From contig OW804095.1 of assembly GCA_942159475.1 (NCBI GenBank), positions 60,850,773-60,914,772 of the forward strand: 64,000 nucleotides of DNA, given 5' to 3'. Positions 11,512 to 26,500 of the stretch are shown piece after piece; position 1 is the stretch's first letter, and the number at the start of each line of letters is the position of its first letter. The notes beneath the pieces are model-generated. The model was not told where the DNA came from and made no database searches. It saw nothing but the letters and a program-made list of their open reading frames with translations. A program made the translations under genes and the position numbers. The DNA is from Sthenelais limicola. Lineage: Eukaryota > Annelida > Polychaeta > Phyllodocida > Sigalionidae.

Positions 11512-14500
11512 ATGAGGGCCACTGTGATAAAGGACTTCATCTTCCCATTCAGAAGTCGCGGATATGATTCCAAGTTGACAGTTCCTGTGACAATTCCCTT
11601 GGATCAGACTGTCGATGATCTGGTTGGGCGACTGATGAACGCCCATAACTTACCCTGCTTTGTTGAAGATGGTATGTCGTTCTTTGATTATATATGGAAA
11701 ACTGCTTTAAGAATCTCCTACAATGTTCCAACTGATGACTTTGTAATTTGTCAATCTATGGTTTATTTTATTCTCTGACATCAGGTATGCGAGAGAAGCT
11801 GTCGGACTTTGTTTCCAAGGAGGTGGAATGCCTCCAGGATGAAAATGCTGAAGAAGCAATCGATAAGGTTCGAAACGGTGATATTGATGTTGCCAAGCTA
11901 GTCGAAAACTGGGCCCATTCCTTTACAGATGTACGTATGTAAAGTAGATAGTATTAGTTTATTGATGATACCTTTTACTTTATAACATGTTCATATATCA
12001 TTTTTTTAATATTCATGTGACCAATGTATCCTTTGGTCTTTACAGGAGGTGAAAGAATTTGCCAAACCAGAGGCTGTGACAAATGAACTGGTGTTCTCCG
12101 AGGTATATCATGCGCTAATACATTCTCCTGCCCTCGAGACTCTTCTCAACCTTGAACATACATACGCCTTAGCGGCGGGTGGTGTAATTGAACAGAGGGA
12201 CACAGATCTCGAACACTTAGAACAGAGGTTGGTCTCAAAGCAATAAGTATTGGTCCAGTATGAGTTTCTTTTTATATATCAATTACAGTAATATTACAAT
12301 AATGTATAATTCCATACACATTTGCGTCTTAATTTGTACTTCTTTCATTTGAATTTCGATTTTCCAATTTCTATTTATGACTAATATAGATCTGGACTTC
12401 ACTATCCTGTGGTGTTGTTTGTTTTTGGCAGCTTGTAAATACAGCTTACCCTTGGTTTGTGTTTGGTGTGTTTGGTAGCGTGAAGATACTGCACACAATA
12501 TATTATATTGAAATTAATTGATCTGGACTTGACTATTGAGTCCTAGATGTTGATTTCTTATTACATATTAGACATCATATTAAAGGAATCACACTATATT
12601 GCCCAAGACAAGAAACCTTTTTATCTCCATTTCATATTTTAGGCAGAGTTCTGAGATGGAACAAGCAGTCCAGAGCTTAGGGGTGAGCTATACTGACGAA
12701 CAGGTCAACCAACTAGCTCAACGCCATTTTGAAAATACTCAGGTAATTCACTCAATGATTATAATCTTATTTGCTGGTATGGGGAAACTCTTACAAAAAT
12801 TGAGTGTTAACATTTTTCAAAAATCAGTTTAATTGAATTTCTTATATAATCATTTCAAGAATATTATTTGAGGTTACTTATTCTATTTTATTAAAATATA
12901 TTGCCCATTGATGTGCTATTATTATCCCATTTTTAGTTGATAGAAAGCAAATGGGCCAGCGAGCTGAGTAACCTTCAGGAGACACAAAAGCGGGAATACC
13001 GGGACTGGGTTATGAAAGTTCACGAAGACACACAGACGACTGCTGGTACACCTACTTATGTGTAAGTTCAAGTTGTATCCATCAGGTATGATCCTGTCTT
13101 ACATGTCTTACATGTTTTACATTAGGAATGGTACGTACACCGAAGTCCATTATCTATATGTCCTATGAGTTATTATGTTGATTGGTTTCCTATTTTACTT
13201 TGTTTAGTCTCCAAAAAGTGCGACTTGTTTGCTTAAGTTTTCTTTTTTACCAGGCAAATTATGGGAATCTTTTCTAACTATTTAAATGCCCATCACCTTA
13301 TATTTACTAAAGTAAAATTTGTGGTAACAGTACTCTTGTATTGAGATCATTGCTGCAATTACTATTACAGTCAGCGAGTGAGGGCTCTGACGAATACATC
13401 ACCAACAAATGGAGAAGAAGATACATTCCAGCCCCATCATGTTCGCATGGAGGAAAGTTTTACAATACATCTAGGTAAAGCAACCCTAACGTGTATTAAT
13501 ACATTTGAGTGAGCAATGTATACAGTAATTCATCGAAAAAAACGCCCGGGCGCTTATTTGTTTCAAGTCACCGTTGCCCCCGGCTTAAAAGGCCGGCGCT
13601 TATTGCAATACAGGAATAATGAATACATTACACAAATACCTTTTTACTCGACTACTTTATTCCAACCCTTTGATGATAAAACCAAAGTATTATTTATAAC
13701 CCATCTAACGACCTGCTATTACCGATCTCTTTTTTTCGGTGAAATACGGTATTCTACTTTGGTTCTCACCAAATATTTTACTCTCAGACATACACAATGA
13801 ACCTCCAAGCAAAATAACACTGTTTCCCTCCCCCTGAATCGAGGTGGATAACACCTTTCCTGCCCTCCCCGTTGGCATGTTCTGTATTTATTACACCCCT
13901 GAAATGAATACAACAGAAACTAACAGAAATGTGTATTCTATAATTTCGATAAATCATGTTGTTTTCCTCATTTGATTGTGTTTTTCTTGTGAACATGAAA
14001 GAAAATAGTTCCTGGCAATTTTTACACAGGAATAGTTTCGATTCAGTGCTGAGTAGGCTAGGCCTAGGTCTATGGATTAGATTTAACAGAATACAAAGAA
14101 ATATCCTATTTTATTGTGTTTCCCATTATATTAAAAAAAAATAGTAACAACACTTTATTTAACCCCTTCAACCCCAGCCTCCCCAGGGGAATTTGGGGGT
14201 AAATTTTCTACAATTAATATGCATATATCTGAATAAAAAATACAATTTAACACTTTGTTTCACCATAAGATACATATACCCCCTTGAAGCACTTCCCATA
14301 GAGATCCCGAATTTGAAATGTTTATGTACTAAAAATCGGTTACCATGGCAACACATAGTTTTATTAAAATCATTAGTTTAGTATTGGTTTCATTCAAATA
14401 TTTTTTGATATATGATTTAAATGATATTGGATCTAGATTGGTTATGTCACTAGGAACATTTTGATACCAAACACATCAGGGGAATCCTAAAGGTTGCCTT

Positions 14501-17500
14501 GGAAACGTCATACAATCATACCTACCCCTATAGGGTTTACCAGAATACCATTATAGAGAAGGTATGAAAATAGATACCCCTGTATCCAATTTGACAATTT
14601 TCCTACTTAATAGGGATTTTTCAATTTTGTGTGTTGCTCAAGTCAATCTTAATGATTCCCCTATTCAATTAAATTAGTTTTCACAACATTATATGAGTCT
14701 GTTACCATAGCAACCAAATGAAAACACATGAATTGAAAAATTAAGGAAATTTTCTATTTTTGGTTGCCATGGTAACAGAACTACCCCAATTTGGAAATAA
14801 ATTATATTTCTGAATTCTCCTTGTTAAGACCTTTCTTCTGATACCACACTTGCCTATATCAGGTGATTTCTGAAAAATCATTATTTTTCTGGGAGAAATT
14901 AGCCTAGGGTATATATCCTAAGTCGTTTCCATGGTTACTATTGACAAACATAGAAAAAAAGAAATTTGTACAACTAATTTTGATGTGCTTGGCAAGAATT
15001 GAGAGTTCAGCAAATTTGGGTGAATGTTTTAATGAAAATTAATCATTTCAATTTATAAATGATTTTGAGTGAAAATTGATGTATTTTATCAAAATCTGTT
15101 TCCATGGAAACGGTTTTTCGAGTAGAACTTTATTTTTTCTTGAGAAATATCATGGTACCACAGACCTTCAAATCTAATGTTTTTGTAAGGCCAAATTCCT
15201 CAAAATAGCTAAATACAAACAGGAAAAGTGACAAAAATAAGCCCTAAATTGTTACATTGTTTCCATGGTTACCATTCTAGCCCCATTGAGTTGCCATGGA
15301 AAAAAATACTGGGGAATTCGCTCTTTCAAGAATGACTGTAGCGCCGTCTAGTATGAGTAGAATCTTGTTGACTCAAGAGTACATACGGGCAACTTGGTGG
15401 ACACATGCAGACTGCCCACCCGCACAGTCTATACTGAGTCTATGGGGAAGGCTACCTCAATGTTTGAACTACCTGATTATATGGAAATTTCTTACTTTAT
15501 GACGAATCCATTAAACTGGGGAGAGAAAGGAGGAATTTGTAAACCTATAATTCTAGGCACAAATATATAATAGTTTTCTAAGATGATATAAAGATCATAT
15601 AAAGAAAGGTTAATCTTACGCTATAGCATTGCGCTAAGCTAGCTGTAATTAGGTCATGTTATGGCGCCCAGGCCGCTCATTTGAGACTGTAGACGCCCTC
15701 TTGGGTCAAGAAAACACACAATCATGAAAGAGCGAATTAATTTCCATGATGTATGCTTTATAATGATACTAAATACTCTATAATACATAGTTACCCAAAA
15801 TTTATATCACTATGTAAAATTTGGTAAAATTTGCCCAAATGGGCAAAAATGGGCAAGATTTTCCCACGTGGGGCTGGCAACAATTATTGCCAGTGGGAGT
15901 GAAGGGGTTAACATCTGCCTCACCTTGTAAGGACTTGAATTGCATAAATGATTAAATTACAGAGGTCGGCTAGACCATTACTGGCATTAGGCCTACTGCT
16001 AGTAGGGACGGCACCTATGACGATATCTATTAGACCCTCGCGGAACAGTTAGGCCTACATGTGGGTCACAGTGAATCACAGTGAATTGCCAGTTTTGACA
16101 GTTAATCGACATGATTTGCTATATCAATATAAAGTAGAAATTCGGACTATTTGTGGATAAATAAGGAAGCTAGGAGGCTATTGATTTACCTTTTTTCCCC
16201 GATGCCGGCCATGGCGCAAAAGCATACATCGTAACGTCTTCTATTTACATAACGTTAGTAACGCGCATTGTACTTGACAAAGCTTTTTCCCGCGCATTGA
16301 TCAGGCCTATGTACGCGGCCTATTTTTGTTATTAGCTAAGGGCGATGTAATTAACAAGTTATCAACCTCCTCCTGTAAGTGGGACATACAATGTTAAAAG
16401 TATAGGCAACTACATCACAGGGGTGTAATAAATTACCATTCCATCCGCTGTTGCTTATTACAGTTTTGTCCAAAGAGATAGATAGTAAAGAAAATTTTTA
16501 CTTTTCAGGTGCCCAATTAAAAACTATGCATAACTTGCGATTGATATCCGTGGACGTACTTGACTTGTGCAGGCATAAGCCAAATAAAATAGGGTCAGTA
16601 TTGAACAGTATTTATGAGTACTATGATTACCATGTGTAATTTGATTTAGGTACTGTCATATTGTGTACTCTTTTCAGTATTATTATGAGTATTACTGAAG
16701 AGACGTTCTATTCTTTGAGTACACGTGGGGAATTTTCATATTATTAAAAGAAGTCCTGACTGAACCGAGCTCCTATCATCGGTGCTTTTATTAACGTCTC
16801 TTTAAAGTTTCCCATAAAAATAAACGTAATCTAAGGTTTCTCACTATACAATATTTCTATTATCTATTCTATACAAGGCCATCTTAGGAATGATTTCTTA
16901 CACAGATTACTACTTAGAAAATAGCACACCAGAATGTTGCGACTTAATATACCGACTACCTTATTTCCATGCTTTAAATATGGCATATGTTGTCCTAAAG
17001 ATCACTTTGCTTTTTTATATTATTTAGCTGTATACAATATCTATGCTGTTTATCATTGGTTAACAGGGGTGTTCTTGTACCACAACCTCAACGACTTCAG
17101 ACAGCCATGTCTTTGTATTCCAATAACCTCTGTGGACTAGTCATGCTAGTAGATAATCGTCTGAACTCATACACAGGCATCAAAAGGGGTAAACGTTTCT
17201 ATAATTCTTACTGGCCCAGCATATATCTTTTCTCACTACTAACTATATAGTACTGGGGATTGTCACCGAAAATCATAGATTTTTCACCATTGGTGGTTTG
17301 TGTATTTAAAATAGATAGTGATCATTATTATTTAATGTTATTACCCAGGAATGCTGACGATTTATTTCATTGGGTTCAATAGATCTATGATGCTTATATT
17401 GTACTGTATCTATTCTTACCTTGCTCACAATGTCATATCCGGCCTTATAATATTATGTAATAAGGCATAACCTAATTAGTATGTTTATGAATATGATGAT

Positions 17501-20500
17501 TTATGATTATAATGTTAATGAGAATGATAATAGTTAATTAATTCCATAATGTAAACATAACATGTGAGCCTAAGGTAACCTACATATTGGCACTGTCTAG
17601 AACCCTCTAGAACATTGCATCATCAAGGATCCAGAACATTCATGTACATTGCATCATCTATCACATGGATCTTTCCAACTAGAAAGATCCACATGATAGA
17701 CCCAGATCCTTCAGGAACATTCCAAACGTCACATGGACGTTGCATACTTACCATACTATATAAGGTTCACATGTACCCATGTTCATCAGTATTCATATAT
17801 ACATTCATCAATAAACTACGGAATCGTCAACCACGAGTTCTCTATTTCTTCATACCTATCACTGGCGGAGAACAGGCCCGATCTAGGTGCCTCTATGACG
17901 ACGCAAAACCAACAGAATACAAGATCCAAGAAGCCCCAGCTGTTGAACCCACCAGGAAGCCAAAAACCAGAGAAGTACGGTCTTGCCCATCAAGAAGAGG
18001 CAGGCTTATCAGTTAATCAAGAACCTGAAGTCAATCTACAGCCAAGGGACATCTCAATCAACCCAGAAACAAGCGAAGTCAGCAGCCCAGAAATAAGCGA
18101 GGATAGCACCCAAGATACAAGTGAAGATAGGACGTCAGCCCAGACAGAATCATCTGGGGACGAATCACAGTCAGGAGAAGAAGAGGACCAGGACGATCTA
18201 GACAACGACGACGAAGAGTCGATTGTAAGTTATACCACCAACGATCAAATAGGTGACACACCTGCCAAAATGCCTGTTAATTTAGACGAGCTGGTTGAAA
18301 AGCTGGCATTATGCCAGACAGGGACAGCTGGTTTGCTGGAGAAAATAACTCAGTCGGCAGACAAAGCCCCCACGGCAGAGAAAATGGAAGAATTCACGAA
18401 CAAAATTGCTGAATCATTTACAGAAATTAAGAAACAATCGGTGCAGAATGTATCAAGCACTCTAAGAAGAACATTAGCATCTGTACCGGAGGTATTTGAA
18501 GAACCTACCGCGTATAAGTCATCAAGACAATTCTTAGTAGATTTTGAAGCATATATGGTTGCATTACAAGCGCCTGAGATGCTATACTTGACATCAATAT
18601 TAAAATTCTTAGATGGTAGAGCAAAAGCATTCTATACTAGATATATGAGAGACAATGCAACCCCAGACTATAGGCAATTCATTTTGAGGTTTAACACAGA
18701 ATTTGACGCCCTGACTCATGATGCGATGATGTCAGGATATATGTTCAGAAAGCAGACAGAGGGAGAAGGCATAAAAGCCTATAGTGAAGATCTGTTTAAA
18801 ATGTTAGACCAGACAGACATGGAAGAAACAATGAAAGTGCATATATATCTCATGAACATGCAGCCACACCTATCAAAGGTAGTCCTGTCGGATAACCCAA
18901 AGTCATTATCCGCGGCAAAGAAGCTGGCCCTTAAGGCCGAGCTTATCACACCCAAACAGGGAAGTGATTTTTCAAAGGTGATAGTGGCTCAAACAGAGGC
19001 GATCAATGCAATTTTGACGCAAATACAGAGTACAAATGATAAGGTAGAAAAGTCAACCCAGCAAGTCAATCAAATCGCTTCCCAACAACCACAAAGGCAA
19101 AACAATTATGGCAACAATCGTGGTGGGTATTACAATCGTTTCAGACAACATAATAGAGGAAATCAGAATAACCAGAGTTATAATGGCCGAGGAAACGGCA
19201 GAGGACGATACAGGGGAAACAATTACGACCCTAACTATAACCGTGGAGGTTATAAGAACTATAACAGAAGTCAATCGCCCCATAATAAATCTCAAAGTAA
19301 CAACTCATCGAATCACCCAAACTAGGAAGTCGCAGGAAAAGAAGGCGTACTTCTTGCGACGCTAAAAGTGTAGGGAAGACCTTACCGTATATCTTCAATA
19401 TCGATACGGCAATCTTCTCAAAGGAAAACGCCCCAGACAGCAGGAAAGATAGCATGACGAAAGTATGATTGCAGCTGACAACTAAAGAATTACAGATACA
19501 GACAAAACTCTCAGACAACTCATTGACGGTTAGGTTTGGTGAGTACAGAATACCAGTTCTTATCGATACAGGCGCTTCATGTTGTGTAATCAGCCCCCAA
19601 TTCTATTGAGCACTAAAAACTAACCCAGCTTTTGTTTCAGTAAATAGGTGCCACGTAAGGGTTTTTACAGCGGATGGGGAAAAACACATTTGTAGGAAGA
19701 CAGTCACCCTTAAGTTCTATGTAAACGATATCGACTTTCAGCACCCATTTCTTGTACTGCCAAAATCGCATAGGTCGGCCATACTAGGCACAGATTTCCT
19801 GAGAGCCTCTAAGGCGGTCATTGATTATTCTGGAGTTGGCAGACCCCTATATACAGTCAGATTAAACAAGAAGGTTATTCTTGCTCCAATGACGGAGCAC
19901 CTGTTTTTCCTACCTGCATTGGCGCATGAATCACTGCATAATCAAACGTTTGTCACAGAGAATTTGGCTAGATCCAATCCAGTTCCGTATGTTATCAAAA
20001 GATCAGCTGTAAGTCCAGAGAAAGATACAAACATAGTCCCTATAGCCGTGTTCAATACATCTAAGGTCCCCATACACTTACAGGTAGGCGAGGTGATAGC
20101 GGTGCTCACACCATGCACACCTGTGGCAAGTGAGTCAGTGGTGGCAAGCGTACAGGACGGCTACCCACTGCCGAGATACTGTCAGTCCAAGGTGACGATA
20201 GGCCTCACAAGCCGAAGGAAGCAATTATAAACAAAGAGCTTTCAGAAGAGCAAAAGATGGATATCACAAATATTCTCGAAGAATTTAACGATTGTTTTGT
20301 AAATGACGGTGATCCTAGTATTGGGATCACAAACATATATAAGCATAGAATCGATTTGAAGAGTGACTATATACCATTGAATAGCCAACCTTACAGGCTC
20401 AATCCAGAAAGAACTAGGATATTTAAAGAAATGTTAGACGATCAGAAAGAAAAGGGTATAATAGAAGATTGCAAGTCACCAGGCGATTGGGCATCCCCAG

Positions 20501-23500
20501 CGTTTCTAGTGGTCAAACCATCAACCAAGAACACAAATAAGCATAAATATATCGCTGTGTCGTGGACTATAGGTTCCTAAATAAAATGATAAAGGACCAG
20601 GCTAGAACGTTCCCAAGAGCTGATGAAACAATAGACAGAGTAGGTGAAATGAAAGGAGCCTATTTTTCAAAACTAGATATGTATCAAGGATTTTACCAAA
20701 TTCCAATCAGAGATCAAGACAAAATCCTAACCCGTTTCGCCACCCCATTCGGAACAATGCAATATAAGGTCATGCCAATGGGATTGAAAACATCCCCAAA
20801 GGCTTTTCACAATGTATTGCAAATAATATTGGCCAAGTGCCCCAACGTCGCCCACTACGTGGACGATGTGATCTGCGCCTCTCAGAATTGGGGACAACAT
20901 GTCTCTGATCTAAAGTCAATATTCAGAGCTTTCAGAAATGCAAACATAAAATTTAAGAGACAAAAATGTCATTTTACAAGCATCCCATTTTTGGGCTTTA
21001 TCATCAATCAGGAAGGGATATCCCCAGACCCTGCCAAGGTGGCAGCATTGCAATCATATCCAGTACCAAAGAATTTGAGACAGTTAAGGGCATTCAATGG
21101 GCTAGCAAACTACTATAGAGCATTCATTAGAAATTTTCAAGAAACAATGCTACCATTGTACAAATTAACAAAAGCAAAAACAAAGTTCATATGGAATGAA
21201 AAATGTACAAGGGCATTCGAATCAATCAAGCAGTCAATCCTGGCAGATGTTGTATTACACAAGCCAGATCATTCGAAACCTTTCATAATAAGTTGTGATG
21301 CAAGTAATTTTTCCCTGGGAGCCTGTCTCAATCAAGCTGACAAGGACGGGAATTTAAGGCCAGTTGCCTTCCAAGGTAGATGCCTTAACAAGTCAGAGGT
21401 CAATTACAGCACAACAGACAGGGAATTACTAGCAGTTAAATATGCCATTGAGAAGATCGAGCACTATGTCATCGGTAGAAAATTCACAGTACTAACCGAC
21501 CATGCGGCATTAACTGCATTAAAATCAAGAAAGCAGCTCAAAGGTAGAATGGCGAGGTATTTAGAGTTTTTCAATACATATAATTTCGATATTAAACATC
21601 TGACAGGAAAACTCAATGTAATCCCAGATTCATTATCGAGAAGAGAATATCAGAGCGAAGAAAAAGATCAGTCAGACACAGCCACCCAAAAGATCACAGC
21701 GAGAGCTGTCAGATTTAATGGCATAGATTTTGTAAAAAGATTTTATGAGGATGAAAGGGTAGAGAACAATCCAATTAGAATATTCAGGCCAAAACCGATC
21801 ATCAAAAGCCTAAGTATATGCGCAGTCACACGGTCCGCCACCAGGGAATCTAGCCCTGTGGACGAGCCTAGGAAGGAGACTTCAAAGGCAACGACCAAAA
21901 GTGTTACCTCATCCCCGGCGGCCACAACAAAGGGACGCAAGTCAAAGGGAACACCCAAGGTCTGTGTGACCAAGCGGACCGGTAAAGCACCGAAGCCTAT
22001 ACCAAGACCAAGACCAAAGCAAACTAAATCAACACCCATCACCTCTGAAGAATTCTCTGATCTAGTGTCGCTCACAGATGTACCATACGATCTAAAATCA
22101 TTCAAAAAGGACCAATATAGCGATCCATTTTGTTATACCATGTTGAGATATATAGCAAGCAAAGAACTCCCAGTGGACAATGCAATAGCGCGGACAATCC
22201 TGTTGTCACAGGACCAATTTGTCGTGCTTAAGGGTTTGTTGTATAGGCTCCCACATAACACTAAAGGGATAGAAAATCCAACCAATCCAATCCAACCAAT
22301 CCAAATTAAAAACACCTAGGCGAACTAGGGCAAATAAAACCAAGAAGCTGTGCAAAAATCAAGAAAAGAAACGAAAATAAACAAATATATATATATATTG
22401 GGAAATAAAAGAAGTCTAAAACATACAGTTTGACAATAAGTATCGATGAAAAGTCAGAAACAAAATCAGGAATAAAATAATTGTGTACACAAAAGAACAA
22501 CAAACGATACTAACTTAATAACAATTAGCTAGCACGAACTTCAATCGGACTGACAGATGTTATACCTCAGACCGAATTGATGGATGGATCTTGTGGATTA
22601 ACCGAGAGAAATTAACAAGTGCAAATAAGAAGAGTATAATTAGATATAATAGAATTAAGCGCACATTAACAAGAGAAAGCAGGCCCCTGATCAAGGCAAT
22701 AAGGGTAAAATACCAAATTGCAATTACCCCGCATGAAAGCTGGACCCATAATTGGATTACTGTAAATTATACCAGAGTCTAACCCCACTTTACACATTAC
22801 TTCGGGTCCAAGGTGTCAATAAGCACTTGTACATAGGACACTTGGGCGTGAACGTAAACTGTGAAGAGGGGCTTGTCCTCGGTCAGTCAAACACACCTGA
22901 GATGGTCTGGGCTTTTTCAAGCCACGCCCTCCGGCAAGGAACGACCAAATAGGGGGCAAGCAGACAGCACCTAGCACCTGGTAAAGCACGGCTAAGAATA
23001 AGCCACCCACCCACCCAACAATGACAAGTCCAGCATCACCATGCATGGATGACTGCCCACACGGATGGTTTCGTCAAGCATCAACCGAAACGACCACCCA
23101 TTGGTCAATTAGCTTAACTCAATTAGAAGCAGATAGCAAACGGGACGTAGCTAAGGAGTACTTATACTTCAGCCGGACCGGTCCTTAAACACTGCTGACC
23201 ACTCTTCTAGGAGAATCAACACCAAAGAACTCCTATATTCCACAAGCTACATCGACACTTTGTCTTGGACAAAATGACTTGGACTTGGTATGTAAACAGT
23301 TTTATAGAGCTCCATCACCGTATGGACTCAGAATTTTACAATTGATATCAGTATTTTATATGTACAACACAGACTTACAAAATGGATTTTATCACGGAAT
23401 ATCACCAACTTACCAATGTTGTTCTCCTCTCATACTAGTCATTGCAAATCTTATTTATAGGGTTTATGTGTGGCTTGGACTCCTTGTTCAGGCCTCGACT

Positions 23501-26500
23501 ATGATTGTCAGACAAAACTATGGGATAGCATTTAAACCCCTAGATACGCCCTTGGTAGTAACCTTAGACAGAGCGGCATTAGAATTTAGTATAGATATCT
23601 CTAAAGAATATCAGTTTGAATTAGCAAGTAGAACGGAGAGAGCACTTAGCATCAAGAAAACAAATAACACAATCATTAGAAAGCAGTTCCAGATACTGGA
23701 TGGGTCACTTCAGAATTACACAGAACAGATAAAAGAACAGATATTGTCATATAGGACGGCAGATAGAAGATCAAAGAGAGAGGCTTTCTTTCAGGGCGGC
23801 GGCAACCTGCTGCACACAGTGTTCGGCTTAGCCACGGACCCACAGTTAAGAGATGTTAACTCGAGGGTATCTTCACTCGAGTATGTAAAAATTAATGTTG
23901 TGAGAGATGAGGGAATTAAGAAATTAGCTAAACAGCAAATTAATTTCGCAAGAATCATCAACAATAACGCAATGGTGGTGGAGCAATCAATGTTAGACAC
24001 ATTTTATAACGCATCAGTAATCGAGCGTAATCTTTCAAGATCAATAAATATACTATATGACAGTCTAAACACGCAAGCAAGTCTTAATGGGATAATCACA
24101 GAGTTAACGTTAGAAGTATTAACTATCAGTAACATGCACACCAAGTCATTAGCACTCATAGGAGCATTACAAACACTGACAGAAGGAAAGTTACCACCTT
24201 ATCTAGTAGAGATTAGTAGGATACAGGAGAGTTTAGCAGAGTTGACACAGAAATTAGCAAGCGCAACAGACCACGTGCTTAGCACACGACCTGAACATTA
24301 CTATAGCCAGCCAGGCGTGACCTATGCCTTTAATGGCACACACATAGATATACGGGTACCTGTACCGTTAATACAGAAACACAACGAATTCCAGCTATTT
24401 AGAATAATACCGTTCGGCAACCCATTACACCATGACAATAGAACAGCCACAGGATTCACACGAATAATGTCTAGAATAACCCATAGAGCAGTAAATAAAT
24501 ACAACTTATCACGCCTATTATCAGAGCAAGAGCTAAAATCATGCGCCAAATTGGACGTCATCTTATGTACATCGGTTATACCAGTGTTTTTAAAACAGAA
24601 CGATAACCCGACTGAGTGCATGACAGCACTATTCTTTGACAGACCTTTGGTCGTGCAAGAAACTTGTGAGCATAAGACGTATTTAGACGCCAAACCACCC
24701 TTTTTCCACCTTCAGATCTCAGATAGCAAACATCTTCTAGTAACCGCAAAAACAAATTTCTCACTAAAATGTACCAACGTAACAGACAGAATTATCAACA
24801 GAGCAAACCTATTTCTGATAACCATACCTTGCGAATGTAGTCTTATAGCAGAACAATTTCAGTTGGAAGCAGGCACAAAATGCATGAGAAATGAACTTGA
24901 AATAAAATATGGGTTCAATCTACCCTTTTCTATGGCATTTCAAGTTCCGTTACCCAATATAACGGGAAGCTCAATGTATGATAGACCAGTAAGAGTCCAT
25001 ATTCCAACAGCAGAGACATTAGCTAGGCATTTTAAGCTAAAGACTATCAGGTTAACGAAGGGGAGCAGATTAGTAAAAGCTATGAATGAACTAATTAGAG
25101 CAGATCAAGAAGAAAAGGAAAGGATAGGCAATAATACAATTGATTTTGAGGACATCCTATACAGCCCACACACCCTACCTAGTTTAGGTATGGTCTTAAC
25201 AATATGTAACACAGCATTGTGTTTTTATTTATTATATAGGATGCACGCAATCGCAACTCTGATGGCCACAATCCATGCCGTCAAGGGGGTAGCATTGGAC
25301 AAGTCCAGTCTGGACGAGGACTGGGTGAACCATTTCACCCACCCGCCCACCCAGCCCCCACGGCCGAGTCATGATGCACAACCGGCAGCAGTTGCATGGA
25401 ATGCTTATGTGATCCCAGCATTATTAGTTCTCTTAGTAATATTGATCTTTATCAAAATAGCAAAATGTGTGAAAAGAAGAAACGTATGTTTCTTATGCCA
25501 AACATCACCACACGTAGACAATACAGCATCATGGATTATTCTCAAAATTCAACATCATGACAGCGTATTTGCTCTCAAACTAAAACCAATCCTATGGGAG
25601 ACCAACATTCTATCCGCGACGACAGCTCCCACGCTATTAAATGGCCAAGTGGCAGCTGCTACAGGTTGTGTAGGAACAAATGTTTTGTTCCAATGGAATG
25701 GTCCCCTAAAATTATCAGTAGGAGGTTTGGAAGAAAGAGTAAATTTGCCCCCCGTAATTCCCCTACCATGGCGTCACAGAAATGACATAGCCGAGGCCGT
25801 GCAAAGCCCAGATACCAAATACGCACTCTCAGTTATGGACCACTCAGGAAGGGCTGCCCAGATCCCTTGGGCAGACCAAACGAAGCGTGACCGATCAGTG
25901 GAGACAGAAGGTCAGGAAACATATGAGCTAATGGCGTGACGGTTAAGGTGCAAATGTTTTACGTTATCTTTATTTTTCTACCATTTTACCATTCTTACCG
26001 TTTCCTTTGTGTGTACTAAATTAAGAAGTCGAGGTTTTCACACCGAAAAACATTGATAAATCATTCAGTTTGTGTGTGCTTATGAAGTTATTTTTTGTTC
26101 ATCCAATCCCCCCAAAACCCAAAACGCATGTGTCAAAATACTACAATAAGACGCTATATTATGAAACCTGTTACCAACTAACATAATCACCGTATTGAAG
26201 CTGCCTGAATCGATTTGACTGTTATGTCTGTACCACGTTAAAAACTAAAAACCGTTATATGTGTTTGAGTATTAACATCAACCCCTGTTTTACTCATGTG
26301 TCTTGTTCATACCATGTCTACAGACAAAACAACCCAGTGCTGCCTGGTCAAGATGGTGAGAATCGACTTCAAGTGTAGGAAATGCGATGCAGACCAAGAC
26401 AACAGACCAAGAAATCGTTGCTGGGGCCCCAGAGGACCCCAAATCAGGAAGCAGGGTGTAGGATTCTACAGACCTCCACCACCTCGGGAGATTTCAGATT

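Noticed and set aside
17733..17894. Upstream part of the gag frame, from the ATG in the LTR
   Set aside because: It lies mostly in the LTR upstream of the expected transcript start, so the ATG at 17895 is preferred.
22752..22952. Short frame with IGHLGVNV, resembling an integrase zinc-finger word
   Set aside because: No HHCC spacing or downstream DDE core fits; a single five-residue match is not enough to call integrase.
23279..23359. Env frame starting at 23279
   Set aside because: The codon there is TTG, not ATG. The usable starts are 23360 in frame, or 23274 with splicing.
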